A stretch of DNA of 64,000 bases from Paracraurococcus lichenis (GCF_030657435.1 NZ_JAUTWS010000004.1:124001-188000), one strand, 5' to 3'; shown: positions 49,124 to 59,064, numbered from the stretch's first letter. Notes: a model not told the origin generated them from the sequence alone. Made by a program: numbers and translations.

Positions 49124-50434
49124 TTGCGCCTCTCCCGCGCCTTCCTGCCGACGCTGAAGGAAACCCCGGCCGAGGCGCAGATCGCCTCCCACCGCCTCAT
49201 GCTGCGCGCCGGCATGATCCGGCAGACCAGCGCCGGCATCTATGCCTGGCTGCCGCTGGGCTGGCGGGTGCTGCAGAAGGTCGAGCAGATCGTTCGGGAG
49301 GAGCAGGACGCCGCCGGCGCGCAGGAGATCCTGATGCCGACGATCCAGACCGCCGATCTCTGGCGCCAGTCCGGCCGCTACGACGCCTATGGGCCGGAGA
49401 TGCTGCGGCTGAAGGACCGGCATGACCGGGACATGCTCTATGGCCCGACCAACGAGGAGATGGTCACCGAGATCTTCCGGACCTATGCGAAGAGCTACCG
49501 GGACCTGCCGCGCAACCTCTATCACATCCAGTGGAAGTTCCGCGACGAGGTCCGCCCGCGCTTCGGCGTCATGCGCGGCCGCGAGTTCCTGATGAAGGAT
49601 GCCTATTCCTTCGACCTCGACCATGCCGGCGCGGTGCGCAGCTACCGGCAGATGTTCGTCGCCTATCTCCGTACCTTCGCCCGGATGGGGCTGAAGGCCA
49701 TCCCGATGCAGGCCGATACCGGCCCGATCGGCGGCAACCTCTCGCACGAGTTCCTCATCCTCGCCGAGACCGGCGAGAGCCAGGTCTTCCTGCACAAGGA
49801 CCTGCTCGACTTCGACGTGCTGTCGCAGGCGGTGGACTATGACGGCGACCTCTCGCCCATCGTCGATTTCTGGACCAGCCGCTACGCCGCGACCGACGAG
49901 AAGCATGACGAGGCCGCCTGGAACGCGATCCCGGAGGCCGACCGCGTCTCGGCGCGCGGCATCGAGATCGGCCACATCTTCTATTTCGGCACCAAGTACA
50001 GCGCGCCCATGGGCCTCCAGGTCAGCGGCCCGGACGGGAAGATGGTCACGCCGGAGATGGGCAGCTACGGCATCGGCGTCTCCCGCCTGGTCGGCGCGAT
50101 CATCGAGGCGAACCACGACGAGAACGGCATCCGCTGGCCGGAGGCGGTGGCGCCCTTCAAGGCCGTCGTGATCAACCTGAAGACCGGCGACGCCGCGACC
50201 GATGCGATGGCCGAGAAGATCTACGGCGTGTTCGGCCAGGATGCCGTCTATGACGACCGCGACGACCGCGCCGGCGTGAAGTTCGCCGATGCCGACCTGA
50301 TGGGCTATCCCTGGCAGGCGATCATCGGCCCGCGCGGCGCCGCCGCCGGCAAGGTGGAACTGAAGCGCCGCGCGACCGGCGAGCGGGTGGAACTCTCGCT
50401 CGAGGACGCGATCGCGCGGATCAAGGGCGGCTGA
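49124..50434 (+). CDS. proS: Prolyl-tRNA synthetase (short form)
   Basis: A 436-residue class II synthetase. Motifs: [60 protein letters not shown] (in two parts here, motif 2 region) and [17 protein letters not shown] (motif 3). It lacks the editing insert found in longer bacterial enzymes, as usual in alphaproteobacteria. The start is TTG at 49124, supported by AGGAG at 49113-49117 and by the family's [19 protein letters not shown] opening; an earlier TTG at 49106 has no such support. Confidence 0.95.
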   Translation: MRLSRAFLPTLKETPAEAQIASHRLMLRAGMIRQTSAGIYAWLPLGWRVLQKVEQIVREEQDAAGAQEILMPTIQTADLWRQSGRYDAYGPEMLRLKDRHDRDMLYGPTNEEMVTEIFRTYAKSYRDLPRNLYHIQWKFRDEVRPRFGVMRGREFLMKDAYSFDLDHAGAVRSYRQMFVAYLRTFARMGLKAIPMQADTGPIGGNLSHEFLILAETGESQVFLHKDLLDFDVLSQAVDYDGDLSPIVDFWTSRYAATDEKHDEAAWNAIPEADRVSARGIEIGHIFYFGTKYSAPMGLQVSGPDGKMVTPEMGSYGIGVSRLVGAIIEANHDENGIRWPEAVAPFKAVVINLKTGDAATDAMAEKIYGVFGQDAVYDDRDDRAGVKFADADLMGYPWQAIIGPRGAAAGKVELKRRATGERVELSLEDAIARIKGG

Positions 50435-50497
50435 GCGCGATCCGATCGTGCAGCGACGCAGCGAGGAGCGGAGCGTGAATCGGCTCGCCAAACTCTG

Positions 50498-51751
50498 ATG
50501 TTCGGGCCCTTCGAGCGCATGGTCGCCTGGCGCTACCTGCGCGCCCGCAAGGGGGAGCGCTTCGTCTCCATCACCGCGGCCTTCTCTCTGCTCGGCATCG
50601 CGCTCGGCGTCGCCGCGCTGATCATCGTGCTGGCCGTGATGAACGGCTTCCGGCAGGACCTGATCGGCCGGATCATCGGCCTCAACGGCCACCTGGCCGT
50701 GCAGCCCGCCAGCGGCCGCAGCCTGCCGGACTATGCCGCGCTGGCGGAGCGGCTGCGCGGGCTGCCGGGCGTGGAGCAGGTGGCGCCCACCGTCGAAGGC
50801 CAGGTGCTGCTGACCGGCGAGGGCGGCGGCGCCTCCGGCGGCCTGGTCCGCGGCATCGCGCCGGAGCAGTTGCGCGAGCGCGCCGTCATCGCGCGGGGGA
50901 TCCGCCGCGGCAGCCTCGAGGAGTTCCAGGGCGAGGACACCGTCGTGGTCGGAATGCGCCTCGCCGCCCGCATGGGCCTTCGCCTGCAGGACCGGCTGAC
51001 CCTGGTCCTGCCGCAGGCCAAGGGCGGCGACTTCAGCGCGGCGCCCCGCCAGCGCGCCTTCCGCGTGGTGGCGATGTACGAGGTCGGCATGCCCGAATAT
51101 GACGGCCGGCACATCTTCATCCCGCTCGCCGCCGCGCAGGCGCTCTTCGGGCTGGAGGGGGCCGTCAGCCAGATCGAGCTCTTCGTCGCCGACCCCGCCC
51201 AGGTCGCGCCCGTCACCGCCGAGGTCCGCCAGGCGCTGGCCGGCCGGCCGCTGCGCATCGCCGACTGGCAGGGCGCCAACAGCAGCGTCTATGCCGCGGT
51301 CGTGGTGGAGCGGAACGTGATGTTCCTGATCCTGACCCTGATCGTGCTGGTGGCCGCCTTCAACATCATCTCCTCGCTCACCATGCTGGTGAAGGACAAG
51401 GGGCGGGACATCGCCATCCTGCGCACCATGGGCGCCGGCAGCGGCGCCATCCTCCGCATCTTCCTGCTCTGCGGCGCGACGGTCGGCTGCGGCGGGACGC
51501 TGATCGGCTTCGCGCTCGGCCTCGGCATCGCGCTGAACTTCGACGCGCTGCGCACCGGCATGCTGGCGCTGGAGGGCACGCCGCTCTTCCGGCCGGAACT
51601 GCTCTACCTCACCCAGCTCCCGGCCGTGGTGGACCCACGGGAGGTCGCGCAGGTCGTTGCCATGGGCCTTATCCTCTCCCTGGCCGCCACCCTCTACCCG
51701 AGCTGGCGGGCGGCGCGCATCGACCCGGCCCAGGCGCTGCGGCATGGCTGA
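50498..51751 (+). CDS. lolC: Lipoprotein-releasing system permease, first copy (LolC/E family)
   Basis: A 417-residue ABC permease that extracts mature outer-membrane lipoproteins for LolA. Four membrane helices: one at about 25-48 (after FERMVAWRYLRARKGERFVS) and three in the C-terminal 150 residues, around a periplasmic domain. Ends [17 protein letters not shown]. Compared with the second copy, the hook-like region differs (QAKGGDFSAAPRQRAF). No clear ribosome binding site; the 63 bases after proS contain GCGAGGAGCGGAGCG. Confidence 0.88.
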   Translation: MFGPFERMVAWRYLRARKGERFVSITAAFSLLGIALGVAALIIVLAVMNGFRQDLIGRIIGLNGHLAVQPASGRSLPDYAALAERLRGLPGVEQVAPTVEGQVLLTGEGGGASGGLVRGIAPEQLRERAVIARGIRRGSLEEFQGEDTVVVGMRLAARMGLRLQDRLTLVLPQAKGGDFSAAPRQRAFRVVAMYEVGMPEYDGRHIFIPLAAAQALFGLEGAVSQIELFVADPAQVAPVTAEVRQALAGRPLRIADWQGANSSVYAAVVVERNVMFLILTLIVLVAAFNIISSLTMLVKDKGRDIAILRTMGAGSGAILRIFLLCGATVGCGGTLIGFALGLGIALNFDALRTGMLALEGTPLFRPELLYLTQLPAVVDPREVAQVVAMGLILSLAATLYPSWRAARIDPAQALRHG

Positions 51752-53009
51752 GGCCGCCGCCTTCGGGCCCTTCGAGCGGGCGGTCGCCGCACGCTACCTG
51801 CTGGCGCGCAGGGGGGAGCGCTTCGTCTCGGTCATCGCCGGCTTCTCGCTGGTCGGCATCGCCCTCGGCGTCGCCACGCTGATCGTGGTGTTGAGCGTGA
51901 TGGGCGGCTTCCGGCAGGAATTGCTGGGACGCATCCTCGGGCTCAACGGCCATCTCGGCATCACCGCGGTGCAGGGACCGCTGACCGACTATGACGCGGC
52001 GGCCGAGCGCATCCGCGCCATCCCGGCGGTGGCGCAGGCCGCGCCGGTCGTGGAGGGGCAGGTCCTGCTCACCACCGATGCCGGCGCCTCGGCCGGCGGG
52101 CTGGTGCGCGGCATCGCGCCGGCGGACCTGCGGGCCCGCGCCATCATCGCCGGCAACATCAAGGCGGGCAGCCTGGAGCAGTTCGAGGGGCAGGACGCCA
52201 TCGTCATCGGCACCGGCCTTGCCCGCACGCTGGACGTCAAGGTCGGGGATCGCGTCACCCTCGTCTCGCCCCAGGGCCGCGTGACGGTCTTCGGCACCGT
52301 GCCGCGGCTGCGCGCCTATCGCGTGGTCGCGCTGTTCGAGGTCGGGATGCAGGAATACGATGCCGGCTTCGTCTTCCTGCCGCTCGCCGCCGCGCAGCTC
52401 TTCTTCCAGATGCCGAAGGCGGTCAGCCAGATCGAGGTCCATCTGCGCAACCCCGACGACTCCGCCGCCGCGGCCCGGGCCATCCGCCAGACCCTGGTCG
52501 AGCGGCCCATCCGCATCGCCGACTGGCAGGACGCGAACAGCGGCTTCTTCGCGCTGGTGCAGGTGCAGCGGAACGTGATGTTCCTGATCCTGACCCTCAT
52601 CATCCTGGTGGCCGCCTTCAACATCGTCTCCTCGCTGACGATGCTGGTGAAGGACAAAGGCCGCGACATCGCCATCCTGCGCACCATGGGGGCGGGGCGG
52701 GGGGCGATCCTCCGCATCTTCCTGCTCTGCGGCGCGGCGGTGGGCGGCGTCGGGACGCTCGCCGGCTTCGGCCTCGGCCTGCTCTTCTGCGCGAACATCG
52801 AATCCATCCGGCAGGCGCTGATGCGGATCACCGGCACCACGGTCTTCGACCCGGAGATCTACTTCCTCACGCAGATCCCGGCTGTCGTGAACCCCTGGGA
52901 GGTGGCGCAGGTGGTCGGCCTTGCCCTGCTGCTCTCCCTGCTGGCGACGCTGCTGCCGAGCTGGCGCGCGGCGCGGCTCGACCCGGTGGAGGCGCTGCGC
53001 GATGAGTGA
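51744..53009 (+). CDS. lolE: Lipoprotein-releasing system permease, second copy (LolC/E family)
   Basis: A 421-residue paralogue of the preceding gene, with the same four-helix plan and near-identical N- and C-terminal helices. Its periplasmic hook region ([25 protein letters not shown] in two halves) is the form expected of the usual alphaproteobacterial LolF-type permease. It overlaps the first copy by 8 bases, and lolD by 8. The lolE label is positional; a LolF-type homodimer plus a divergent partner is equally possible. Confidence 0.85.
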   Translation: MAEAAAFGPFERAVAARYLLARRGERFVSVIAGFSLVGIALGVATLIVVLSVMGGFRQELLGRILGLNGHLGITAVQGPLTDYDAAAERIRAIPAVAQAAPVVEGQVLLTTDAGASAGGLVRGIAPADLRARAIIAGNIKAGSLEQFEGQDAIVIGTGLARTLDVKVGDRVTLVSPQGRVTVFGTVPRLRAYRVVALFEVGMQEYDAGFVFLPLAAAQLFFQMPKAVSQIEVHLRNPDDSAAAARAIRQTLVERPIRIADWQDANSGFFALVQVQRNVMFLILTLIILVAAFNIVSSLTMLVKDKGRDIAILRTMGAGRGAILRIFLLCGAAVGGVGTLAGFGLGLLFCANIESIRQALMRITGTTVFDPEIYFLTQIPAVVNPWEVAQVVGLALLLSLLATLLPSWRAARLDPVEALRDE

Positions 53010-53682
53010 GGCCGTGCTGCGCCTGGCTGCCGTCGAGCGGCGCTACCGCACCGAAGCCGGCGAGCTGCCGGTCCTGCGCGGCGCCGAGCTCGCCTTGCAG
53101 GCCGGCGAGATCGTGGCGCTGGTCGCGCCCTCCGGCACCGGCAAGTCCACGCTGCTGCACCTGGCGGGGCTGCTGGAACGGCCGGACGGCGGCGAGGTCC
53201 TCGTCGAGGGCCGCGCCGCCGGCACGCTGGCCGACCAGGCGCGCACCGCCATCCGGCGGACCACCATCGGCTTCGTCTACCAGTTCCACCACCTGCTGCC
53301 GGAATTCACCGCGGAGGAGAACGTGGTGCTGCCGCAACTCGCCGCCGGCACGGCGCGCGGCCCGGCGCGGGAGAGGGCGCGGGCCTTGCTGGCGAGCTTC
53401 GGCCTGCGCGGGCGGGAGCACCATCGTCCCGGACGCCTCTCGGGCGGCGAGCAGCAGCGCGTCGCCATCGCCCGTGCGCTGGCCAACCGCCCGCGCATCC
53501 TGCTGGCGGATGAGCCGACCGGGAACCTCGATGTCGGCACCGCCGGCCTGGTCTTCGACGAGTTGCTGCAGGCGGTGCGCGGCCAGGGCCTGGCGGCGCT
53601 GATCGCCACGCACAACCCGGAGCTCGCGGCGCGGATGGACCGCACCGTGACGCTGCGGGATGGGCGGGTGGTCGAGGCCTGA
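53002..53682 (+). CDS. lolD: Lipoprotein-releasing system ATP-binding protein
   Basis: A 226-residue ABC ATPase of the MacB/LolD type powering the two permeases. Walker [10 protein letters not shown] (42-50), Q-loop [17 protein letters not shown] (the FHHLLPEF segment is the LolD signature), ABC signature LSGGEQQR, Walker [13 protein letters not shown], and H-loop ATHNPE. Confidence 0.94.
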   Translation: MSEAVLRLAAVERRYRTEAGELPVLRGAELALQAGEIVALVAPSGTGKSTLLHLAGLLERPDGGEVLVEGRAAGTLADQARTAIRRTTIGFVYQFHHLLPEFTAEENVVLPQLAAGTARGPARERARALLASFGLRGREHHRPGRLSGGEQQRVAIARALANRPRILLADEPTGNLDVGTAGLVFDELLQAVRGQGLAALIATHNPELAARMDRTVTLRDGRVVEA

Positions 53683-53685
53683 CCC

Positions 53686-54102
53686 CTACTCCGCCGGCGC
53701 CAGCATCGGCGCGGGCCGCACGGCGGGCGCGCCGCGCAGCATCAGCAGCACCAGCCGCGCGAGGAAGAGCAGCGCGCCGGCCATCCAGACCATCGCCGCA
53801 CCGATGGCCAGGCCCGGCTGGTGGTGCTCGATCGACAGGTAGATGCCGAAGGGGAAGGCGAAGGCGGCGGTCGCCGAGAGCACATATTGCGCGATGGCCG
53901 GGACCCGTCGCTCCGCCAGTTCCGGCCAGGCCCGGTAGGTCAGCCCCATCAGCGCCAGGGAGGTCCAGCCGAGCAGGTTGAGATGCGCATGCACCGGCGC
54001 GAAGTGGAAGTCATGGGCGATGCCCATGGCAATGCCCATCCCGACGCCGATGACGAGGCAGAGCGCGGCCGAGGCGAGGAAGAGCAGGGGCAGGCGGGGC
54101 AT
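53686..54102 (-). CDS. Small four-helix membrane protein with a His-rich loop (haem-copper-oxidase-like)
   Basis: A 138-residue protein with four predicted helices. Between helices 1 and 2 lies AHDFHFAPVHAHLNLLGW, a motif also seen in small proteins annotated as cytochrome c oxidase subunit I-like or NnrS-like; several histidines could bind haem or copper. EHHQPG precedes helix 4. It ends three bases after lolD, convergent. The function is not established; the oxidase label is only by motif. Confidence 0.65.
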   Translation of the reverse strand: MPRLPLLFLASAALCLVIGVGMGIAMGIAHDFHFAPVHAHLNLLGWTSLALMGLTYRAWPELAERRVPAIAQYVLSATAAFAFPFGIYLSIEHHQPGLAIGAAMVWMAGALLFLARLVLLMLRGAPAVRPAPMLAPAE

Positions 54103-54364
54103 CCTGGTGTCTCCGTATCTTGGATGCCGCCCGCTTAGGCTTGACCCCGCATCGAGTCTGTGCGCCGGCGCACGGTTCGCGGCCGCCGGGGTGTGGCGCA
54201 CGACATCCACGCGGCGGCGCGCGCCATGCCGCACACCTGGCTCGCCGCCGCGGCTCCCGCCTGCCGCGGCGAGGCCTGGAGGACACGGCCGCCATGGCCA
54301 TCGTGCGGCGGTCCTCCGGCCCGCCCGCGCCGTGCTATCCTGCCGGCCACCCCGGGAGTCGCGC

Positions 54365-57300
54365 ATGGCCGAGAGCTTCGTCCACCTTCATGTCCATTCC
54401 AGCTATTCGCTGAGCGAGGGCGCCATCAAGGCGGAGAAGCTGGCGACGCTGGCGAAGGAGGCGGGCATGCCGGCGGTGGCGCTGACCGACAGCGCCAACC
54501 TCTTCGGCGGGCTGGAATTCGCCCAAGGCTGCTCCGGCAAGGGCGTGCAGCCGATCATGGGCTGCCAGCTCTTCCTCTCCCGCACCGCCTCCGACGACCG
54601 GCCGGAGGCGGAGCGCCTGCCGCCGGACCCGATCGTCGCGCTGGCGATGGATGCGCGCGGCCTCGACAACCTGCAGCGCCTCTCCTCCAAGGCCTATCTC
54701 GCCGGCGATCCGTCCGGCCGGCCCTGCCTCCGGCTCTCGACGCTGGAGGAGCATGCGGAGGGCCTCTTCCTTCTCACCGGCGGCACCTTCGGGCCGATCG
54801 GGCGGCTGCTGGCGGAAGGCCGCCGCGCTCCGGCCGAGATGCTGCTGCAGCGCCTCGCCACTGCCTTCCCGGACCGGCTGGCGGTGGAGCTGAACCGCCA
54901 TGGGCTCGAGGTCGAGAAGGCGATCGAGCCGGCGACCCTGGCGCTCGCCGACGAGCTCGGCCTGCCCATCGTCGCGGCCAACGACGTCTACTTCGCCACG
55001 CCGGCGATGCACGAGGCGCATGACGCGCTGCTCTGCATCGCCGAGGGCCGGACGATGGCCGAGGAGGACCGCCGCCGCGTCACCGCGGAGCACTGGTTCA
55101 AGCCGGCCGATGCCATGCGCGCGCTCTTCGCCGACCTGCCGGAGGCCTGCGACAACACGCTCGCCATCGCCCGCCGCTGCGCCGTCATGGTGGAGACGCG
55201 GAAGCCCGAGCTGCCGGTCTGCCCCAAGGTCCAGCCGGGAATGACCGAGGCCGAGACGGTCCGCGACATGGCGACGCGCGGGCTCGAGGCGCGGCTGGAC
55301 GCCGCCGGCAGGCCGGAGGCGGAGCGCGAGCCCTATCGCACGCGGCTGGCCTATGAGCTCGGCGTCATCGAGCAGATGGGCTTCTCCGGCTATTTCCTCA
55401 TCGTCGCCGACTTCATCCAGTGGGCGAAGTCGCAGGGCATCCCGGTCGGGCCGGGCCGCGGCTCGGGCGCGGGCTCGGTCGCGGCCTGGGCGCTGACCGT
55501 CACCGATCTCGACCCGATGCGCTTCGGCCTGCTCTTCGAGCGCTTCCTGAACCCGGAGCGCGTGTCGATGCCCGACTTCGACATCGACTTCTGCCAGGAC
55601 CGGCGCGACGAGGTGATCAACTATGTCCGCCGGGAATACGGCGCCGACCGCGTCGCGCAGATCATCACCTTTGGCAAGCTGCAGGCCAAGGCCGCGGTGC
55701 GCGATGTCGGCCGCGTGCTGGGCATGCCCTATGGCCAGGTGGACCGCATCGCGTCGCTGATCCCCTTCAATCCTGCGAAGCCCGTGACGCTGGCCCAGGC
55801 GATCGAGGGCGAGCCGCGGCTGCAGCAGATGCGCGACGCGGACGAGCAGGTGGCGCGGCTGCTGGAGATCGCCAACCAGCTCGAGGGGCTCTACCGCAAC
55901 GCCAGCACGCATGCCGCCGGCGTCGTCATCGGCCGCAAGCCGCTGATCGAGATCGTGCCGCTCTACCGCGACCCGCGCTCCGACATGCTCATCACCCAGT
56001 ACTCGATGAAGTATGTCGAGCAGGCCAGCCTGGTGAAGTTCGACTTCCTCGGCCTGAAGACGCTGACGGTGATCGAGAAGGCGCTGGCGATCCTGAAGGG
56101 GCAGGGGATCGAGGTCGACATCAACGCCATCCCGCTCGACGACCGCAGGACCTACGAGATGCTCTGCCGCGGCGATGCCGCCGGGGTGTTCCAGTTCGAA
56201 GGCGCGGGCATGCGGGACTGCCTCCGGCAGATGCGCGTCGACCGCTTCGAGGACCTGATCGCCGCCGTCTCGCTCTACCGCCCCGGCCCGATGGCGAACA
56301 TCCCGGCCTATTGCCAGCGCAAGCACGGCGAGGCCTGGGAGAGCCCGCATCCGAAGATCCACCACATCCTGGAGGAGACCTTCGGCATCATGGTCTACCA
56401 GGAGCAGGTGATGCAGATCAGCCAGGAGCTGGCGGGCTATTCGCTCGGCGGCGCCGACCTGCTGCGCCGCGCCATGGGCAAGAAGATCGCCAAGGAGATG
56501 GAGCAGCAGCGCGCCATCTTCACCGAGGGCGCCGTGAAGAACGGCATCGAGCCTGCCAAGGCGACCGAGATCTTCGACATGATGGCGAAGTTTGCGGAAT
56601 ACGGCTTCAACAAGTCGCATGCCGCGGCCTATGCGCTGGTCAGCTACCAGACCGCCTGGCTGAAGGCGAACCACGCGGTCGCCTTCCTCGCGGCCTCCAT
56701 GACGCTCGACATGGACAAGACGGAGAAGCTGGCGAGCCACATGCAGGAGGCCTCGCGCCTCGGCATTCCCGTGCTGCCGCCGGACGTGAACCGCTCGGGC
56801 GCCGAGTTCCTGGTGGAGACGACGGAGGAGGGCAAGGCGGCGATCCGCTTCGCGCTTGCTGCCGTCAAGCGCGTCGGCGCGCAGGCGATGCAGGACTTGG
56901 TGCGGGCGCGCGACGCCAAGGGACCCTTCGGCTCGGTCGCCGAGTTCGCGCATCGGGTCGACCCGAAGCTGCTGAACAAGATGCAGATCGAGAACCTGGC
57001 CAAGGCCGGGGCCTTCGACAGCCTGGAGAAGAACCGCGCCAAGCTGGTGACCGGCGCCGAGGTGATCCTCCGCCGCGCCCAGGCCGCGGCGGAGGAGCGG
57101 GAGAGTTCGCAGATCGCCCTCTTCGGCGGCGCGGATTCGAAGCCCGAGCCGCTGCGCATGCCGGAGATCACGGACTGGCCGCAGCTCGAGCGGCTGTCCT
57201 ACGAGGCGGAGGCGGTCGGCTTCCACCTCTCGGCGCATCCGCTCGACACCTACAAGTCCGTCCTGCAGCGGCTCGGCGTCACGCTCTCCTCCCGGATCGA

Positions 57301-57805
57301 GGAACGCGCCAAGGCCGGCGCGGCGCGGCTCAAGCTGGCCGGCACGGTCGTCGCCACCAAGGAACGGCCGACCCGCACTGGCAGCCGCATGTGCTGGGTG
57401 ACGCTGTCGGACGCCGCGGGCAGCTACGAGGTGACGCTGTTCTCCGAGGTGCTGAGCCGTTCCCGCGAACTGCTCGCCGAGGGCACGGCCGTGCTGGTGA
57501 CGGCCGAGGCGCGGCTGGATGGCGAGATGCTGCGCCTGACCGCGCAGGACCTGGAAGGGCTGGAAAAGGCCGCGCAACAGGTGGGGCAGGGGATCCGGCT
57601 GTGGCTGGAGGGCGAGGCCGGCATCCCGAAGATCCACGAGCTGCTCGGCCGCGAGGGCCGCGGCCGCGGCCGCATCGTGGTGGTGGCGCGGACCGGGCAG
57701 GGGCAGGAGGTGGAGATGGCCCTGCCCGGCGGCTTCAACGTCTCCCCGCGGCTGATGCAGCAGATGAAGGTGCTGCCCGGCGTCGCCGGGGTCGAGGCGG
57801 TCTGA
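54365..57805 (+). CDS. dnaE: DNA polymerase III subunit alpha
   Basis: A 1146-residue replicative polymerase. The N-terminal PHP domain has FVHLHVHSSYSLSEGAI and VALTDSANLFGG; the polymerase core has GPGRGSGAGSVAAWALTVTDLDP and the catalytic aspartates in MPDFDIDFCQDRRDEVI; HhH, and an OB-fold at about 985-1070 (KLAGTVVATKERPTRTG) close it. The C-terminal tail beyond the OB-fold is the tau-binding region. Complete and of usual length. A 262-base gap to the divergent small membrane gene holds its promoter. Confidence 0.97.
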   Translation: MAESFVHLHVHSSYSLSEGAIKAEKLATLAKEAGMPAVALTDSANLFGGLEFAQGCSGKGVQPIMGCQLFLSRTASDDRPEAERLPPDPIVALAMDARGLDNLQRLSSKAYLAGDPSGRPCLRLSTLEEHAEGLFLLTGGTFGPIGRLLAEGRRAPAEMLLQRLATAFPDRLAVELNRHGLEVEKAIEPATLALADELGLPIVAANDVYFATPAMHEAHDALLCIAEGRTMAEEDRRRVTAEHWFKPADAMRALFADLPEACDNTLAIARRCAVMVETRKPELPVCPKVQPGMTEAETVRDMATRGLEARLDAAGRPEAEREPYRTRLAYELGVIEQMGFSGYFLIVADFIQWAKSQGIPVGPGRGSGAGSVAAWALTVTDLDPMRFGLLFERFLNPERVSMPDFDIDFCQDRRDEVINYVRREYGADRVAQIITFGKLQAKAAVRDVGRVLGMPYGQVDRIASLIPFNPAKPVTLAQAIEGEPRLQQMRDADEQVARLLEIANQLEGLYRNASTHAAGVVIGRKPLIEIVPLYRDPRSDMLITQYSMKYVEQASLVKFDFLGLKTLTVIEKALAILKGQGIEVDINAIPLDDRRTYEMLCRGDAAGVFQFEGAGMRDCLRQMRVDRFEDLIAAVSLYRPGPMANIPAYCQRKHGEAWESPHPKIHHILEETFGIMVYQEQVMQISQELAGYSLGGADLLRRAMGKKIAKEMEQQRAIFTEGAVKNGIEPAKATEIFDMMAKFAEYGFNKSHAAAYALVSYQTAWLKANHAVAFLAASMTLDMDKTEKLASHMQEASRLGIPVLPPDVNRSGAEFLVETTEEGKAAIRFALAAVKRVGAQAMQDLVRARDAKGPFGSVAEFAHRVDPKLLNKMQIENLAKAGAFDSLEKNRAKLVTGAEVILRRAQAAAEERESSQIALFGGADSKPEPLRMPEITDWPQLERLSYEAEAVGFHLSAHPLDTYKSVLQRLGVTLSSRIEERAKAGAARLKLAGTVVATKERPTRTGSRMCWVTLSDAAGSYEVTLFSEVLSRSRELLAEGTAVLVTAEARLDGEMLRLTAQDLEGLEKAAQQVGQGIRLWLEGEAGIPKIHELLGREGRGRGRIVVVARTGQGQEVEMALPGGFNVSPRLMQQMKVLPGVAGVEAV

Positions 57806-57902
57806 CGCCCGGCGGGGCGGGGCGGCCGCTTCGGACCGCCTCGTAAGTTGGGCGAGCCAATTAGACCTCCGGACCATCCGGCGCTTCGGTCATCGGCACG
57901 CC

Positions 57903-58157
57903 TCAGCCCTTCGCCGCCGAGAAGGCGTTGAAGGTCTGCAGCGTATAGGTGTCCTTCACGCCGGGGACCGTTTGCAGCGTCTCGACCACGAACATGCCGA
58001 TATCCTGGTCGGCCTCGAGGTAGAATTTCCCCATCAGGTCATACTGGCCGGAGATGGAGTGCATCTCCGACAACTGCTCGATGGTGTCCGCCATCTGGCG
58101 TGCCACGCGATAGGCCTGGCCCATCTCGCATTTGATCATGACGAAGATCGCCCGCAT
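57903..58157 (-). CDS. Stand-alone Lrp/AsnC ligand-binding domain protein
   Basis: An 84-residue RAM-domain protein (MRAIFVMIKCEMGQAYRVA, SGQYDLMGKFYLEADQDIG, GVKDTYTLQTFNAF) without the helix-turn-helix of Lrp/AsnC. Such solo domains form decamers or partner with full-length family members, sensing amino acids. AAGGATCG lies before the ATG. Convergent with dnaE. Confidence 0.85.
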   Translation of the reverse strand: MRAIFVMIKCEMGQAYRVARQMADTIEQLSEMHSISGQYDLMGKFYLEADQDIGMFVVETLQTVPGVKDTYTLQTFNAFSAAKG

Positions 58158-58170
58158 GTTTTTCGATCCT

Positions 58171-58461
58171 TCAACTGCCGTTTTCCCGTCGGCCGGTTCC
58201 CGGGCGGACGATGGGGCTCGCGCCATCGCCTCCTGGCTCGCCGTCCGAGTGAAGTGCTGGACCGTCTCTGTCGGCCCATTCCGGGCTCCGCTGCCATGCC
58301 TCCGGCCTCGCACCGACCGACCCAGGCATGATCCGCGGGGCCGGCTTTCCCATGGCCTTGGAGGCGGCGGGGTACCGGTATTCCTTCACCGTCCCCTCCG
58401 CCAGTCCCGGGCGGACGAACTTCGTCCTGCCGCCGGCCCCGGCGGATGTCTTCGACCACAC
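58171..58461 (-). pseudogene. Possible integrase N-terminal remnant
   Basis: In the frame shifted by one from the helix-turn-helix, GGRTKFVRPGLAEGTVKEYR resembles the start of phage-type integrases or associated small proteins; the sequence then loses similarity (GSVGARPEAWQ) and stops at 58171. No catalytic Arg/Tyr region is left. A low-confidence remnant. Confidence 0.35.
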
Positions 58462-58690
58462 CCTGCAGCGCCTCCTCGGGCGTCAGCTCGCGGACGGAGG
58501 CTACCTGCGCCGTGAACATCGCGTCCACCTGCCGCAGGTCCCATCGCGGCGAGCGTGGGCCCAGATGCAGTCGCGGCGCCCACAGCAGCCCGGCCCGCGC
58601 CATCTTCCGCAACCGGTCGACCCGCACGGCACTGCACCGTGCCAGGGCATCCCTGTCGGCCCAGCGGGTCAGCATGCCAGCGTCCGGCAT
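58430..58690 (-). pseudogene. Excisionase/AlpA-like helix-turn-helix remnant
   Basis: The minus frame from an ATG at 58690 begins with a short region like the AlpA/excisionase winged helix: RWADRDALARCSAVRVD, RLRKMARAGLLWAPRL, then LGPRSPRWDLRQVDAMF. It continues to about 58430, where sense is lost; a recognisable sequence goes on in the next frame (58171-58461). This looks like a decayed small integration-module gene; the alternative is a chance open frame in GC-rich DNA. Confidence 0.4.
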
Positions 58691-58830
58691 GACCAGGCGC
58701 CCAGGCTCCGCAGTGGAGCCTTGGCGAGTTCCAGCCGCATATCCGCGCGGCAGGCCTGGTTGGTGCCTGTAGAGGTCGGCACTCGATCCATCGGACAGCG
58801 TCCGATCCGAGCGGATGTGCGGCCCTCACT

Positions 58831-59022
58831 GGTCCATTCCGGCCGAGGAGCGCGGCCCTCAAGCCCGGCGCCGTCGCCGCCTCCATGCTCACCGCCCTCC
58901 GGCACCTGCTGCGCAATGGCACCCTCCTGCGCGAACTCGGCCCGGACCACCTCGACAGCCGCTCACCGGAGCAGCAGGCCGGGCACCTCGCCCAGCAGAT
59001 CGCCAGGCTCGGCTTCGCCCGC
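58831..59022 (+). pseudogene. C-terminal remnant of an IS110-type transposase
   Basis: In one frame the plus strand reads KPGAVAASMLTALRHLLRNG, then TLLRELGPDHLDSRSPEQQ and AQQIARLGFA. This pattern (AVAxSxLTAxxHxLxxGTxxxxLGxDxxD, closing with a LxRLGF helix) is the usual C-terminus of IS110/IS116-family transposases. No upstream catalytic DEDD part is seen, and the frame runs on into antisense of the LysR gene, so it is a fragment. Confidence 0.5.
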
Positions 59023-59064
59023 GTCCTGGTGCGCGACTTCCGGCGCTCCGGTCATCGGACCGCG

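Noticed and set aside
50435-50497. GCAGCGACGCAGCGAGGAG-like stretch between proS and lolC as a repeat
   Set aside because: Too short and simple to call; only one occurrence was seen.
54335-57877. A 1180-codon open frame antisense to dnaE
   Set aside because: A codon-bias shadow of dnaE, with no domain or signal of its own.
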